Notes under the pieces: generated by a model
What the model was told of the DNA's origin: nothing
Database searches by the model: none
The model's input: only the letters and a program-made list of their open reading frames with translations
Shown: positions 33,774-42,944 of the stretch, one piece after another
Numbering within the stretch: position 1 is the first letter of the stretch
Layout of the letters: each line of letters opens with the position of its first letter
Made by a program: the position numbers and the translations under genes
Source of the DNA: Aeromonas simiae
Lineage (GTDB): Bacteria > Pseudomonadota > Gammaproteobacteria > Enterobacterales > Aeromonadaceae
Assembly (NCBI RefSeq): GCF_000820125.1
Contig: NZ_CDBY01000012.1
Span: 2,342-45,285 of the forward strand
Direction: 5' to 3'
DNA: 42,944 nt

Positions 33774-34753
33774 GTTCTCTTTTCTACCATCTTGATGGCG
33801 TGGTGGATGGCGGTCAGTAGACTGCCCGTGTCGGCGCGGCCGGTGCCGGCCAGGTCGAGGGCGGTGCCGTGATCCACCGATGTGCGGATAAAGGGGAGGC
33901 CCAGGGTGATGTTGACCGCCTTGCCGAAGCCCTTGTACTTGAGCACCGGCAGTCCCTGGTCGTGGTACATGGCGAGTACCGCATCCGCATCCTTGAGGTA
34001 TTTCTCCTGGAACAGGGTGTCGGCCGGCAGCGGGCCGACCAGATCCATCCCTTCGTCACGAAGTTGCGCCAGCGTAGGCTCGATCACCTCGATCTCTTCG
34101 CGGCCGAGGTGGCCCCCCTCGCCGGCGTGGGGATTGAGGCCGCACACATAGATGCGCGGCCGGGCAATGCCGAACTTGCTGCGCAGATCCTGGTTGAGGA
34201 TCCGCACGATGCGGGTCAGTTTGGCCGGGGTGATGGCCTTGGCGACGCTGGCCAACGGCAGGTGGGTGGTGACCAGCGCGACGCGCAGCCCCTCGGTGGC
34301 CAGCATCATCACCACCTCGGCGGTGGCGGACTGCTCGGCAAAAAACTCGGTATGGCCGCTGAAGGCGACCCCGGCCTGATTGATGATGCCCTTGTGTACC
34401 GGGCCCGTCACCAGGGCGGCGAACTCGCCGCTCAGGTTGCCCTCGCCGGCGCGGCGCAGGGTTTCCAGCACATAGGCGCCGTTGCCTGCATCGAGCCGGC
34501 CCGGCTCGCTCGGCACGCCAAGCGGCACCGGACAGACGGTGAGGGTACCGGGGGCTTGCGCCTTGGGCGGCTCTGCCGGGTCATAGGGCTGCAACTCGAT
34601 CTTAAGCCCGAGCCGCTCGGCCCGTTCCGCCAGCAGGGCAGGGTCAGCCACCGCCACCAGTTGGTGCGGCCAGCCTTGTCCGGCGATCTGCAAGATGAGG
34701 TCGGGGCCTACCCCGGCCGGTTCGCCGGGGGTCAGGGCGATACGGCAAGTCAT
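33770..34753 (-). CDS. pdxA: 4-hydroxythreonine-4-phosphate dehydrogenase
   Basis: NAD-dependent step of the DXP-dependent pyridoxal phosphate pathway (EC 1.1.1.262). 327 residues. Metal-binding histidines are His164 (VTTHLPL), His209 ([10 protein letters not shown]) and His264 (AMYHDQGLP), matching the spacing in E. coli Pdx[10 protein letters not shown] is the substrate motif (His134, Thr135). Its ATG shares one base with the surA stop and its end overlaps rsmA by 4 bases. Confidence 0.96.
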   Translation of the reverse strand: MTCRIALTPGEPAGVGPDLILQIAGQGWPHQLVAVADPALLAERAERLGLKIELQPYDPAEPPKAQAPGTLTVCPVPLGVPSEPGRLDAGNGAYVLETLRRAGEGNLSGEFAALVTGPVHKGIINQAGVAFSGHTEFFAEQSATAEVVMMLATEGLRVALVTTHLPLASVAKAITPAKLTRIVRILNQDLRSKFGIARPRIYVCGLNPHAGEGGHLGREEIEVIEPTLAQLRDEGMDLVGPLPADTLFQEKYLKDADAVLAMYHDQGLPVLKYKGFGKAVNITLGLPFIRTSVDHGTALDLAGTGRADTGSLLTAIHHAIKMVEKRT

Positions 34754-36057
34754 CAGCTGCGGCCATCCTCGATACGGATGTAGGCGCTGTCACGCAGCTC
34801 GTCCATCCAGCTCTGCACCTCTTCGGAGAAGCGGCGGTTGTAGATGAGCTGGTAGGCACGCTGCTCCATGGCCTTGTCGGTGGCGTCCTGGCTGCGGCGA
34901 TCCTCAACCTGAACGATGTGCCAACCGAAGCTGGTGCGGAACGGCTGGCTGATCTGGCCCGGTTGCAGGCGGTTGACCATGTCGCGGAATTCCGGTGCAT
35001 ACATGTCGGGAGAGGCCCAGCCCAGCTCGCCGCCCTGAACGGCAGAGCCCGGATCTTCGGAGTACTTCTCGGCCAGCTGGGCGAAGGTCGCCTTGCCGGT
35101 CTTGAGATCGTTGAGGAAGCCGTCGAGCATCCCCTTGGCCTTGTCCTCGCTCAGGATGATCGAGGGCTTGATCAGGATGTGGCGGGCCTTCACCTCGGTC
35201 AGGTTGACCTGCTGCTGGCCCTTGGTGTCGAACACCTTGATGATGTGCAGGCCGGCGCCGGAGCGCAGCGGGCCAATGATGTCACCCTTGCCGGCCCCCT
35301 GGACCGCTTCGGCCATCAGGGTCGGCATCTCCTGCGGGCTCATCCAGCCCCAGTCACCCCCTTCCAGAGCTTTGGGGCCGTTACTCTCGGCGATCGCCAG
35401 CTTGCGGAAGTCGGCACCCTCCTTGAGGGCGTTGAGCAGGCGCAGGGCCTTGGATTTGGCCGCATCGAGCTGTTCGGCGCTGGGGTTGTCCGGCAGGGCG
35501 ATCTGGATATGACCGATGTGGTACTCGCTCTGTTGTTGCCCTTGCTGCTTGATGACATCCACCACCTGCTTCACCTCCTGATCGGAGATGTTGATGCGGC
35601 GGCGCACCTGGTTGCGGCGCACTTCGCTCATCAGGATCTCGCGGCGCACCTCTTCGCGGTATTGGGCATAGCTCATCCCCTCGCGATCCAGCTGGGCACG
35701 CATCTGCTCCATGCTCATGCGGTTGTCGGCGGCGATGCCGGCGATGGCCTGCTCGAGCTGGGTATCGCTCACCCGCAGGCCCTGGCGGTCGGCCAGTTGC
35801 AGCACCAGGCTCTCTTGGATCAGGCGATCCAGCGCCTGGCGGCGCAGGGTGGCGTCATCGGGCAGGGACTGGCCCTGCTCCTGGGCGGAGATCTTCACCT
35901 TGCGCACCAGTGCATCCTGCTGGCTGGCCAGCACCACGTCCTTGTTGACCACGGCGAGGACGCGATCGATGAGCTCGGGGGCTGCCAGTGCCGACGAGCT
36001 CAGGGCGCCAAGGGTACCTGCGGTCAGCAGGGCGATCAGGGTCTTTTTCATATCCAT
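34753..36057 (-). CDS. surA: Periplasmic chaperone and peptidyl-prolyl isomerase SurA
   Basis: Guides outer-membrane beta-barrel proteins, including LptD, to the BAM complex. 434 residues (432 if the second methionine at 36051 is used). Signal peptide ends SSALA. The chaperone core has [31 protein letters not shown] and [10 protein letters not shown]. Two parvulin domains lie at about 175-275 and 285-390, starting [11 protein letters not shown] and ARHILIKPS, the second with [10 protein letters not shown] and [12 protein letters not shown]. It follows lptD by 20 bases, so client and chaperone are cotranscribed as in E. coli. Confidence 0.96.
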   Translation of the reverse strand: MDMKKTLIALLTAGTLGALSSSALAAPELIDRVLAVVNKDVVLASQQDALVRKVKISAQEQGQSLPDDATLRRQALDRLIQESLVLQLADRQGLRVSDTQLEQAIAGIAADNRMSMEQMRAQLDREGMSYAQYREEVRREILMSEVRRNQVRRRINISDQEVKQVVDVIKQQGQQQSEYHIGHIQIALPDNPSAEQLDAAKSKALRLLNALKEGADFRKLAIAESNGPKALEGGDWGWMSPQEMPTLMAEAVQGAGKGDIIGPLRSGAGLHIIKVFDTKGQQQVNLTEVKARHILIKPSIILSEDKAKGMLDGFLNDLKTGKATFAQLAEKYSEDPGSAVQGGELGWASPDMYAPEFRDMVNRLQPGQISQPFRTSFGWHIVQVEDRRSQDATDKAMEQRAYQLIYNRRFSEEVQSWMDELRDSAYIRIEDGRS

Positions 36058-36077
36058 CTCTCAGGGCTGAACCAGCA

Positions 36078-38528
36078 TCACTGCTGGTCTTTCAGATTGA
36101 ACGGGCGAACATAGGGGAGCAGCTCGGTATCCAGAGTGACGCTGCGGCCACCGGTACCCACGCTGCCAAGCCCCTTCATTTCAAATTGCAGACCGATGGT
36201 GCGCTCGGAGGTCGGCGTCATGGTCACGTTATCCGGCTTGTTATGCCACTCCATGCTCAGGTTGATACTCCAGCAGCAGGAGTCGTACTTGATGCCGAGC
36301 TTGCGGTCGATGTTGATGTCCTGCTCCACGTCGCGGTAGTAACCGCCGTAAGCCTGCCACTGGCGATCGATGGGGGCCATCATGACCAGGCCGACCTGGT
36401 ACAGATCCTTGGCCATGTTGCGATTGAAGGGGTCTTCCAGGTCGTAGTTGCCGTCCTTGATGAAGCGGTAGTTGAGCTGACTGACCAGACGATCGGCATC
36501 GGCGCGGTACTCGACCGCGGCGTTACCGGCGTTGAACTCGCCGTGCTCGGTGTCGTACTGGGTGCCGGCGTGGGCAAACCAGTTGTCGGTGACACGGGCA
36601 TCCCCTTCGAAGGAGAGCAGGGAGCGCGAGCTGCTGCTCGACGAGTCGGACGGGTAGAGGCGAACCTTGGGCGGCGTCATCTCGAAGGCCTGAGCCACCG
36701 CCAGACGCAGTCGCTCATCCCCCACGTTGTCGTAGACCCGGCTGGTCAGGCCGGTGGTGATGCGGTTGGCGTCGCTGATACGGTCGAGGCCGGCGAAGCG
36801 GCGATCGCTGAACAGGCTGTAGTAGTCCTGACGCATGTCGGTCGAGTCATAGATGCCGATCTCGTCCTGATTTTTGTACGGGACGTAGAGGTACTGCACC
36901 TCGGGCTCCAGGGTCTGGGTGCCCTTGCCGTCAAACCAAGCCAGGGTGCGATCGAAGTTGAAGCCGCCCTTGAGACGCAGTGAGGGCAGAGTGCGGCTGA
37001 TGGTGCCGTCCTTGAGGGTCAGCTGACCGTCTTTGGTGAACAGGTTGCGGTCATAGGCATAGAGCTGGCCGGGGTCAGGGACATCCTGGTTGTAGCTGGT
37101 ATACATCAGCCGGTACTGGCTGGTGAGGTAGTAGCCGGGGGCATCCACCAGCGGCATGGTCAGGGTTGGTGCCAGGTGCAGACGGGTGGCGGTGTAGCGC
37201 TCGCCGGTCTGGGCGGCGGTCGCCTGATTGCCGCTGTAGTCGAACTTGGTCAGCTCGTTGTTGAGGGCAAAGTCATACCAGCTGCCCTGATGGTAATAGT
37301 TGTGGTTGATGCGCGGCAGCATGGAGTGGGGCAGCCGGGTGGTGGGCAGCAAGATCTGGTAGCTGCGCGCCTCGGTGGTGAGGTTCCAGTTGTCCTGGTA
37401 GTAGCCGGCGCGGAACGACTGCTGCAACTGGTTGTCGACCTGCACCCCGACCTTGGGGCTGAAGTCGTTGAAATAGTTGAAGTCGTGATCGCGAACCTTG
37501 GTGTAATCCAGGTTCATGCGCAAGGCGCCGTCCATGAAGCTGGAGCTGTGGCGCGCATTGAACAGGTAGCGGTGACCGTCATCCAGATAACGATTCAGGC
37601 TGTCCAGATCGTCGTACTGCTTGTCGCTGGCCAGGTTCTCCGCATACAGCGAGCCGCTGTGGCGCGGGTCCAGCATGTAGCGAAACTCCACCTGCTCCAT
37701 CAGACCACGGCGATCCATGAAGCGCTGGGTGATGGTGGCGTCGTAGTTGGGCGCGATGTTCCAGTAGAAGGGCTGGATGAGCTCCATCCCGTTGCCCGAG
37801 CTCTGGGTATAGCCGGGGTAGAGCAGGCCGGTCTTGCGCTGGTCCTTGATCGGGAAGTTGATATAGGGGAAGTAGAAGACCGGGTAGTCATACAGCCAGA
37901 GGCTGGCGTTCCACGCCTCGCCGAACACCTCGTTCTGGTCGATGTCGATGCTGCCCGCCTTGAGCGTCCACACCTCCTGGCCCGGCGGGCAGGTGGTGTA
38001 CTGGGCCCCTTCCAGGGTGATGTTCTGGTTGTCGTTGGTCATGGTGACCCGCTGGGCGGAGCCACGCACCGGCGAGCCGTGTACCTGGTACTTGCCCTCT
38101 TCCAGCTCGGAGTTCTTGGTGTCCAGGTTGGACTTCAGCGTCTTGTCGCTGGTGACGGTGATCTGGCCATCGCTGTAATAGATGTTGCCGATGGCAATCA
38201 CGTCCTTGGTCTGCTGGTCGAGCTGGGCATAGTCAGAGTCAAACTTGCGCACGCCCTGGCGCACCTTGACGTCGCCCTGATAGACGGCGGTGCCGCCCTG
38301 TTTGGCTTCCAGTCGGTCGGCATCGACCTCGACCGGCAGCGCGTTGGCGTCCACCCCGGTCGGCGCCTTCTCCACCTTGGGCACATAGTCGTAGCAGAGG
38401 CCGTCCAGCATACCGGTGGCCGGCGGGGTCGGCAGGGAGGCGGCCCATCCCGCAGTCGGGGCAAGCACGGGAACCAATCCCAGAGTCAGTGCAAGGGGGC
38501 CGGTGATGCCCGCAGTCCGTTTGGTCAT
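36078..38528 (-). CDS. lptD: LPS assembly protein LptD
   Basis: Outer-membrane barrel that inserts LPS with LptE. 816 residues. Signal peptide to about residue 30, periplasmic jellyroll similar to LptA (about 60-195), then a 26-strand barrel with many aromatic, alternating strands. The four cysteines that form the two non-consecutive disulfides are present: Cys45, Cys180, Cys751 and Cys752. Motifs: LYDYPVFYFPYINFPI and RKTGLLYPGY. The gene lies 174 bases from amgK, divergently transcribed. A TAAAAT at 38582-38577 could be its -10, but no good -35 was seen. Confidence 0.96.
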   Translation of the reverse strand: MTKRTAGITGPLALTLGLVPVLAPTAGWAASLPTPPATGMLDGLCYDYVPKVEKAPTGVDANALPVEVDADRLEAKQGGTAVYQGDVKVRQGVRKFDSDYAQLDQQTKDVIAIGNIYYSDGQITVTSDKTLKSNLDTKNSELEEGKYQVHGSPVRGSAQRVTMTNDNQNITLEGAQYTTCPPGQEVWTLKAGSIDIDQNEVFGEAWNASLWLYDYPVFYFPYINFPIKDQRKTGLLYPGYTQSSGNGMELIQPFYWNIAPNYDATITQRFMDRRGLMEQVEFRYMLDPRHSGSLYAENLASDKQYDDLDSLNRYLDDGHRYLFNARHSSSFMDGALRMNLDYTKVRDHDFNYFNDFSPKVGVQVDNQLQQSFRAGYYQDNWNLTTEARSYQILLPTTRLPHSMLPRINHNYYHQGSWYDFALNNELTKFDYSGNQATAAQTGERYTATRLHLAPTLTMPLVDAPGYYLTSQYRLMYTSYNQDVPDPGQLYAYDRNLFTKDGQLTLKDGTISRTLPSLRLKGGFNFDRTLAWFDGKGTQTLEPEVQYLYVPYKNQDEIGIYDSTDMRQDYYSLFSDRRFAGLDRISDANRITTGLTSRVYDNVGDERLRLAVAQAFEMTPPKVRLYPSDSSSSSSRSLLSFEGDARVTDNWFAHAGTQYDTEHGEFNAGNAAVEYRADADRLVSQLNYRFIKDGNYDLEDPFNRNMAKDLYQVGLVMMAPIDRQWQAYGGYYRDVEQDINIDRKLGIKYDSCCWSINLSMEWHNKPDNVTMTPTSERTIGLQFEMKGLGSVGTGGRSVTLDTELLPYVRPFNLKDQQ

Positions 38529-38599
38529 GAGATGAAGACTCGAAATTCGAATGGTGACAGCCTAAACAAGACACGCATTTTACGACAGGATTGGCTGAG

Positions 38600-38627
38600 T
38601 TGACATTGCATGTCATTGCTTTATGTT
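38600..38627 (+). promoter_or_regulatory. Predicted amgK promoter
   Basis: Consensus TTGACA (38600-38605), a 16-base spacer and TATGTT (38622-38627). The leader would be about 70 bases. The -35 lies inside an inverted repeat. Confidence 0.58.
38601..38615. promoter_or_regulatory. Inverted repeat TGACAT-TGC-ATGTCA, candidate operator
   Basis: Perfect 6-bp arms with a 3-base centre in the lptD-amgK gap, covering the amgK -35 hexamer. The form suits a dimeric regulator; none can be named. Confidence 0.5.
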
Positions 38628-38702
38628 AGCCGGCAATCATAAAGCATTCCGACGGCCAGGGCTAACCTCCCGCTGAGGCCGCCCATTCTGGTTCTAGTTC
38701 CC

Positions 38703-40360
<1,658 letters not shown>

Positions 40361-40366
40361 CTTCTC

Positions 40367-41203
40367 ATGCGTATCTGGGGCAAGGTGCTCGGCGCCTTCT
40401 TTGGTTTTCTGCTCGGCAATGTCTTCGGTCTGCTGATCGGCCTGTGGATCGGCCATCGCTTCGACACCGGCATGGGGTTGCAGGCGGGCTTTCGCCGCCG
40501 CCCTTCCGAGCAGCAACAGGCCATCTTCTTCCACGCCACCTTTGCGGTGATGGGCCACATTGCCAAGGCGAGCGGCCAGGTGACCGAGAGCGAGATCCGG
40601 GTCGCCTCCAACCTGATGGATCGGATGCGCCTGACCGGTGACCTGCGCGCCCGCGCCCAGGACTCCTTTCGTCAGGGCAAGGCGGGGGACTTCCCGCTGC
40701 GCGCCACCCTGGCTGAGTTTCGCGAGGCCTGCATGGGGCAGCGCGACATCTTGCGCTTCTTCCTCGAGGTGCAGTTGCAGGCCGCCTTCGCCGACGGTAA
40801 GGTGCCGCCCGAGGAGCGTCAGATCTTGCAGATCGTGGCCGAGGAGCTCGGCTTTAGCCGCTTCGAGCTGGAGCGGATCCTGGCCATGGCGGAGGCGCAG
40901 ATGCACTTCTACCGGGACGGTGGCTCCCGTAGCGGCAGCCAGCAGCAGGGCTGGGGGGGCCAGCAGGCCAGCCGCGAGCCGCCGCGCGATCGGCTCAAAG
41001 ATGCCTACCAGCTGCTCGGGGTGAGTGAGGGCGATTCGGATCAGGAGGTCAAGAAGGCCTACCGCAAGGAGATGGCCAAGCACCACCCGGACAAGCTGGC
41101 CGCCAAGGGGTTGCCCCCCGAGATGATGGAGATGGCCAAGCAGAAGGCTCAGGAGATCCAGAGCGCATGGGAGATGATCCGCGAGGTGCGCGGCATCCGC
41201 TAG
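40367..41203 (+). CDS. djlA: Membrane-anchored J-domain co-chaperone DjlA
   Basis: DnaK co-chaperone, linked in E. coli to the Rcs envelope stress system. 278 residues. An N-terminal membrane segment (about 5-28) carries several glycines, GAFFGFLLGNVFGLLIG, as in the dimerising E. coli segment. A TerB-like helical domain (about 50-180) and a Ser/Gly/Gln linker follow. The J-domain (about 208-278) has AYQLLGVSEGDSDQEVKKAY and HPD at 240-242. It ends the amgK-murU-djlA unit and has a strong terminator. Confidence 0.95.
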   Translation: MRIWGKVLGAFFGFLLGNVFGLLIGLWIGHRFDTGMGLQAGFRRRPSEQQQAIFFHATFAVMGHIAKASGQVTESEIRVASNLMDRMRLTGDLRARAQDSFRQGKAGDFPLRATLAEFREACMGQRDILRFFLEVQLQAAFADGKVPPEERQILQIVAEELGFSRFELERILAMAEAQMHFYRDGGSRSGSQQQGWGGQQASREPPRDRLKDAYQLLGVSEGDSDQEVKKAYRKEMAKHHPDKLAAKGLPPEMMEMAKQKAQEIQSAWEMIREVRGIR

Positions 41204-41220
41204 ACGCCCTTTCGCCACGA

Positions 41221-41249
41221 AAAAGACCACCCTTGGGTGGTCTTTTTTT
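41221..41249. terminator. Terminator between djlA and the hydroxyacid dehydrogenase gene
   Basis: 9-bp stem AGACCACCC / GGGTGGTCT (41224-41232 with 41235-41243), effective loop CTTG, followed by T-run on the plus side and flanking A-run for the other strand. Confidence 0.9.
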
Positions 41250-41255
41250 ATCCCT

Positions 41256-42209
41256 TCACACCAGCTGGCGCAGTGGCGTGCCGGCGGTGAAGGCGTCGAT
41301 GTTCTCGATGACCTGATTGGCGAGGCGCTGCATGGCGCCGGCGCTGGCCCAGGCCACATGAGGGGTGAGGATGAAGTTGGGCAGGGCGAGCGCCTGCATC
41401 AGCGGGTGATCCGCCGGGGGCGGCTCCTGGCTGGCCACATCGAAGCCGGCGCCGCCGAGGTGGCCACTGCGCAGCGCCGCCAGCAGCGCCTGCTCGTCGA
41501 CCAGCCCGCCGCGCCCCACGTTGATCAGCAGGGCGCCCGGCTTCATGGCGGCCAACTCGGCGGCACCGATGAGGTGGCGGGTCTGCTCGGTGAGCGGGCA
41601 GTGCAGGCTGAGGATGTCCGAGCTTTGCAGCAGCTCGTCAAGCGGCAGGCGATCCGGGGTCGGCTCGCCGCCGCGCAGGCTGGTGGCGTAGCGCACGGTT
41701 AGGCCGAGCGCCTCGGCACGGCGACCCAGATCCCGGCCTATGGTGCCGCGCCCTATGATGCCGAGCTGGCGTCCTGCCAGATCCATGATGCCGTGATCGA
41801 AGAAGCAGAAGCGGCCGCTCTCCTGCCAGCGGCCCGCGGCCAGCGAAAGCTGCCATCCCTTGAGGTTGCGTGCCAGCGCCAGCATCAGGGCCAGGGCATG
41901 CTCGGGCACCGAGGGGCCGGCGTAACCCTGTACGTTACAGACGTGGATGCCACGCTCGCGGCAGGCCGCCAGATCGACGTTGTCAGATCCCGTGGCGGCC
42001 AGCACGATCAGCCGCAGCGCAGGCAAGGCGGCCAGTTCGGCGGCGCCGAGCCGCACCTTGTTGACGATGGCCACGCTGGCCCCTTGCAGCCGTTCAACCA
42101 CCTGAGCCGGCGTCGTGGTTGGGTATTCGATCCAGGTGTGGGCGCAGGCGGGGCGGCCGAGCCGCACCGAGGGTGCCAGGGTGTCGCGGTCGAGAAAGAC
42201 GATCTGCAT
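41256..42209 (-). CDS. D-2-hydroxyacid dehydrogenase (glycerate dehydrogenase-like)
   Basis: NAD(P)-dependent oxidoreductase of 317 residues. The ATG at 42209 follows a perfect AAGGAGG. The N-terminal MQIVFLDRDTLAPS, NKVRLG, ATGSDNVDL and NVQGYAGPSVPEHALALML match the glycerate dehydrogenase / hydroxypyruvate reductase branch. The Rossmann loop is GIIGRGTIG; catalytic residues are the Arg in NVGRGGLVDEQ, Glu in SQEPPP and His in LTPHVAWAS. Substrate (hydroxypyruvate, glyoxylate or other) is inferred. It follows the DUF3530-like gene by 44 bases on the same strand. Confidence 0.9.
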   Translation of the reverse strand: MQIVFLDRDTLAPSVRLGRPACAHTWIEYPTTTPAQVVERLQGASVAIVNKVRLGAAELAALPALRLIVLAATGSDNVDLAACRERGIHVCNVQGYAGPSVPEHALALMLALARNLKGWQLSLAAGRWQESGRFCFFDHGIMDLAGRQLGIIGRGTIGRDLGRRAEALGLTVRYATSLRGGEPTPDRLPLDELLQSSDILSLHCPLTEQTRHLIGAAELAAMKPGALLINVGRGGLVDEQALLAALRSGHLGGAGFDVASQEPPPADHPLMQALALPNFILTPHVAWASAGAMQRLANQVIENIDAFTAGTPLRQLV

Positions 42210-42253
42210 GGAGCCTCCTTGGGGTGAGGCTCCATCATGCCAAGGAGGGGGCC

Positions 42254-42944
42254 TCAGAGCCAGCCGAGGTGATGCAGCCACCCCTGCAACTGGCCTGGGA
42301 TCTCCTCCGTGTCGGCCAGGGCGTAGGGGCGATAATCGAGCTTGCTGCCGCGCTTGCTCTCGATGCGGCGAGCCTCGGCGGCCGAACGCGACCAGAGTGA
42401 GCCCTCCTCCCGGTAGAGATCCAGCACGGGGGCCGGGGCCCGCGCCACATCGCGCGCCAGCACCAGGTTGGCGGCCGAGTCGGGGAAGGCGGCATCGAGC
42501 AGCACCAGGGCGTCGGGGGCCGGCAGCTGCTCGCTGGCGATGAGGTTGCTGACCCAGGCGGCGGCCGAGCCCTGGGCCAGGATCAGGCGAAAGCCCCCCT
42601 CTTGCAGCTTGGCCTCGCTCAGACGGGTGATCCGATCGCTCAGGTAGTGGCGGAAATCATCGCGCAGCTTGCTCTTTTTCTCGTCTGCCGGATTGAGGGC
42701 CCCCTGATTGGAGTGGGGCAGCAGCAGCAGGGTGTCGAACCCCATGGTGGTGAGGGCGGGGGAGAGTTGCCACAAGGTGGCACTGCCCTGCCACTCGGGC
42801 AGCAGCAGTACCAGGCCCAGGTAGTGCTCGCCCCTGTGTTCGGCAAACAGCACCTGATCCTGTTCGAGCTGCTTGCTGGCCGGGGTGCGCTGCCAGTCCT
42901 GGCGCAGCATGCGATCATCCGCGCTGGTTGGCGGGGGCGGCGCC
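42254..42944 (-). CDS. DUF3530-like alpha/beta-hydrolase family protein, 5' part missing
   Basis: The reading frame stays open from the last methionine at 42910 to the window edge, with APPPPTSADDR before it, so the true start and probably a signal peptide lie outside. About 230 residues are visible. LVLLLPEWQGSATLWQLSP and MGFDTLLLLPHS suggest the first strands of an alpha/beta hydrolase. AQGSAAAW resembles a nucleophile elbow, DALVLLDAAFPD a later strand. No clear catalytic His is seen near the end (GWLHHLGWL is possible). The resemblance to DUF3530 is from memory; function unknown. Confidence 0.7.
   Translation of the reverse strand, partial: APPPPTSADDRMLRQDWQRTPASKQLEQDQVLFAEHRGEHYLGLVLLLPEWQGSATLWQLSPALTTMGFDTLLLLPHSNQGALNPADEKKSKLRDDFRHYLSDRITRLSEAKLQEGGFRLILAQGSAAAWVSNLIASEQLPAPDALVLLDAAFPDSAANLVLARDVARAPAPVLDLYREEGSLWSRSAAEARRIESKRGSKLDYRPYALADTEEIPGQLQGWLHHLGWL

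Noticed and set aside
37176..38603. Long plus-strand frame over lptD
   Set aside because: Antisense shadow; LptD cysteines and barrel sequence are on the minus strand.
38571..38605. Sigma-E type promoter for lptD-surA
   Set aside because: No GGAACTT-like -35 or TCTGA-like -10 at proper spacing on the minus strand; only a TAAAAT was seen.

Overview
The window is chromosomal DNA, rich in GC, from a gammaproteobacterium that is very probably an Aeromonas. Several ancestral gene blocks follow the order known from E. coli: psd-rsgA / orn-tRNA-Gly-queG / nnr-tsaE-amiB-mutL-miaA-hfq-hflX-hflK-hflC-yjeT, ispB / rplU-rpmA-obgE, and folA / apaH-apaG-rsmA-pdxA-surA-lptD. Other traits are not enteric and fit Aeromonas: an Aeromonas-type prolyl aminopeptidase of about 420 residues, AmiB with LysM repeats, an AmgK-MurU pair, a polyphosphate glucokinase, and seven tandem tRNA-Gly genes. 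Genus assignment and family names come from remembered sequences, not from a search.

Layout. 1-9.3 kb: the end of an unidentified gene, a periplasmic three-domain rhodanese (YnjE type), a membrane HD-GYP protein, prolyl aminopeptidase, tRNA-Asn and tRNA-Phe, rraB, a PAS-PAS-degenerate GGDEF-EAL protein and a lipoprotein. 9.3-12.2 kb: a leftward cluster rsgA-psd-VF530 family-DUF2960-like-lipoprotein. 12.2-16.3 kb: orn, the seven-gene tRNA-Gly(GCC) array, an unrecognised helical protein, ppgK and queG. 16.25-26.7 kb: the rightward supercluster nnr to yjeT, which joins metabolite repair, tRNA modification (tsaE, miaA), cell separation (amiB), mismatch repair (mutL), RNA chaperoning (hfq), ribosome rescue (hflX) and FtsH control (hflKC). 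26.7-29.9 kb: ispB facing away from rplU-rpmA-obgE. 29.9-31.7 kb: a YjjP/YjjB-type exporter pair and folA. 31.7-38.5 kb: leftward lptD-surA-pdxA-rsmA-apaG-apaH, many with overlapping stop and start codons. 38.7-41.2 kb: amgK-murU-djlA. 41.2-42.9 kb: a D-2-hydroxyacid dehydrogenase and a DUF3530-like protein cut by the window end.

Functional themes. Envelope biogenesis dominates: LptD with its chaperone SurA, AmiB, AmgK-MurU muropeptide recycling, IspB (quinone side chain) and Psd. Translation and RNA functions are also dense: ten-odd genes including nine tRNAs, rsgA, rsmA, obgE, hflX, orn, rraB, hfq, miaA, tsaE and queG. Two c-di-GMP phosphodiesterase-type proteins lie in the first 9 kb.

No insertion sequence, integrase, prophage, CRISPR array or toxin-antitoxin pair was seen. 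No stretch longer than about 250 bases lacks a gene. I did not find a clear candidate for an undescribed system. The items most worth following are the homogenised tRNA-Gly array, the inverted repeat in the lptD-amgK divergent promoter, the HD-GYP protein with a long insert, and the small unknown proteins beside psd and ppgK.
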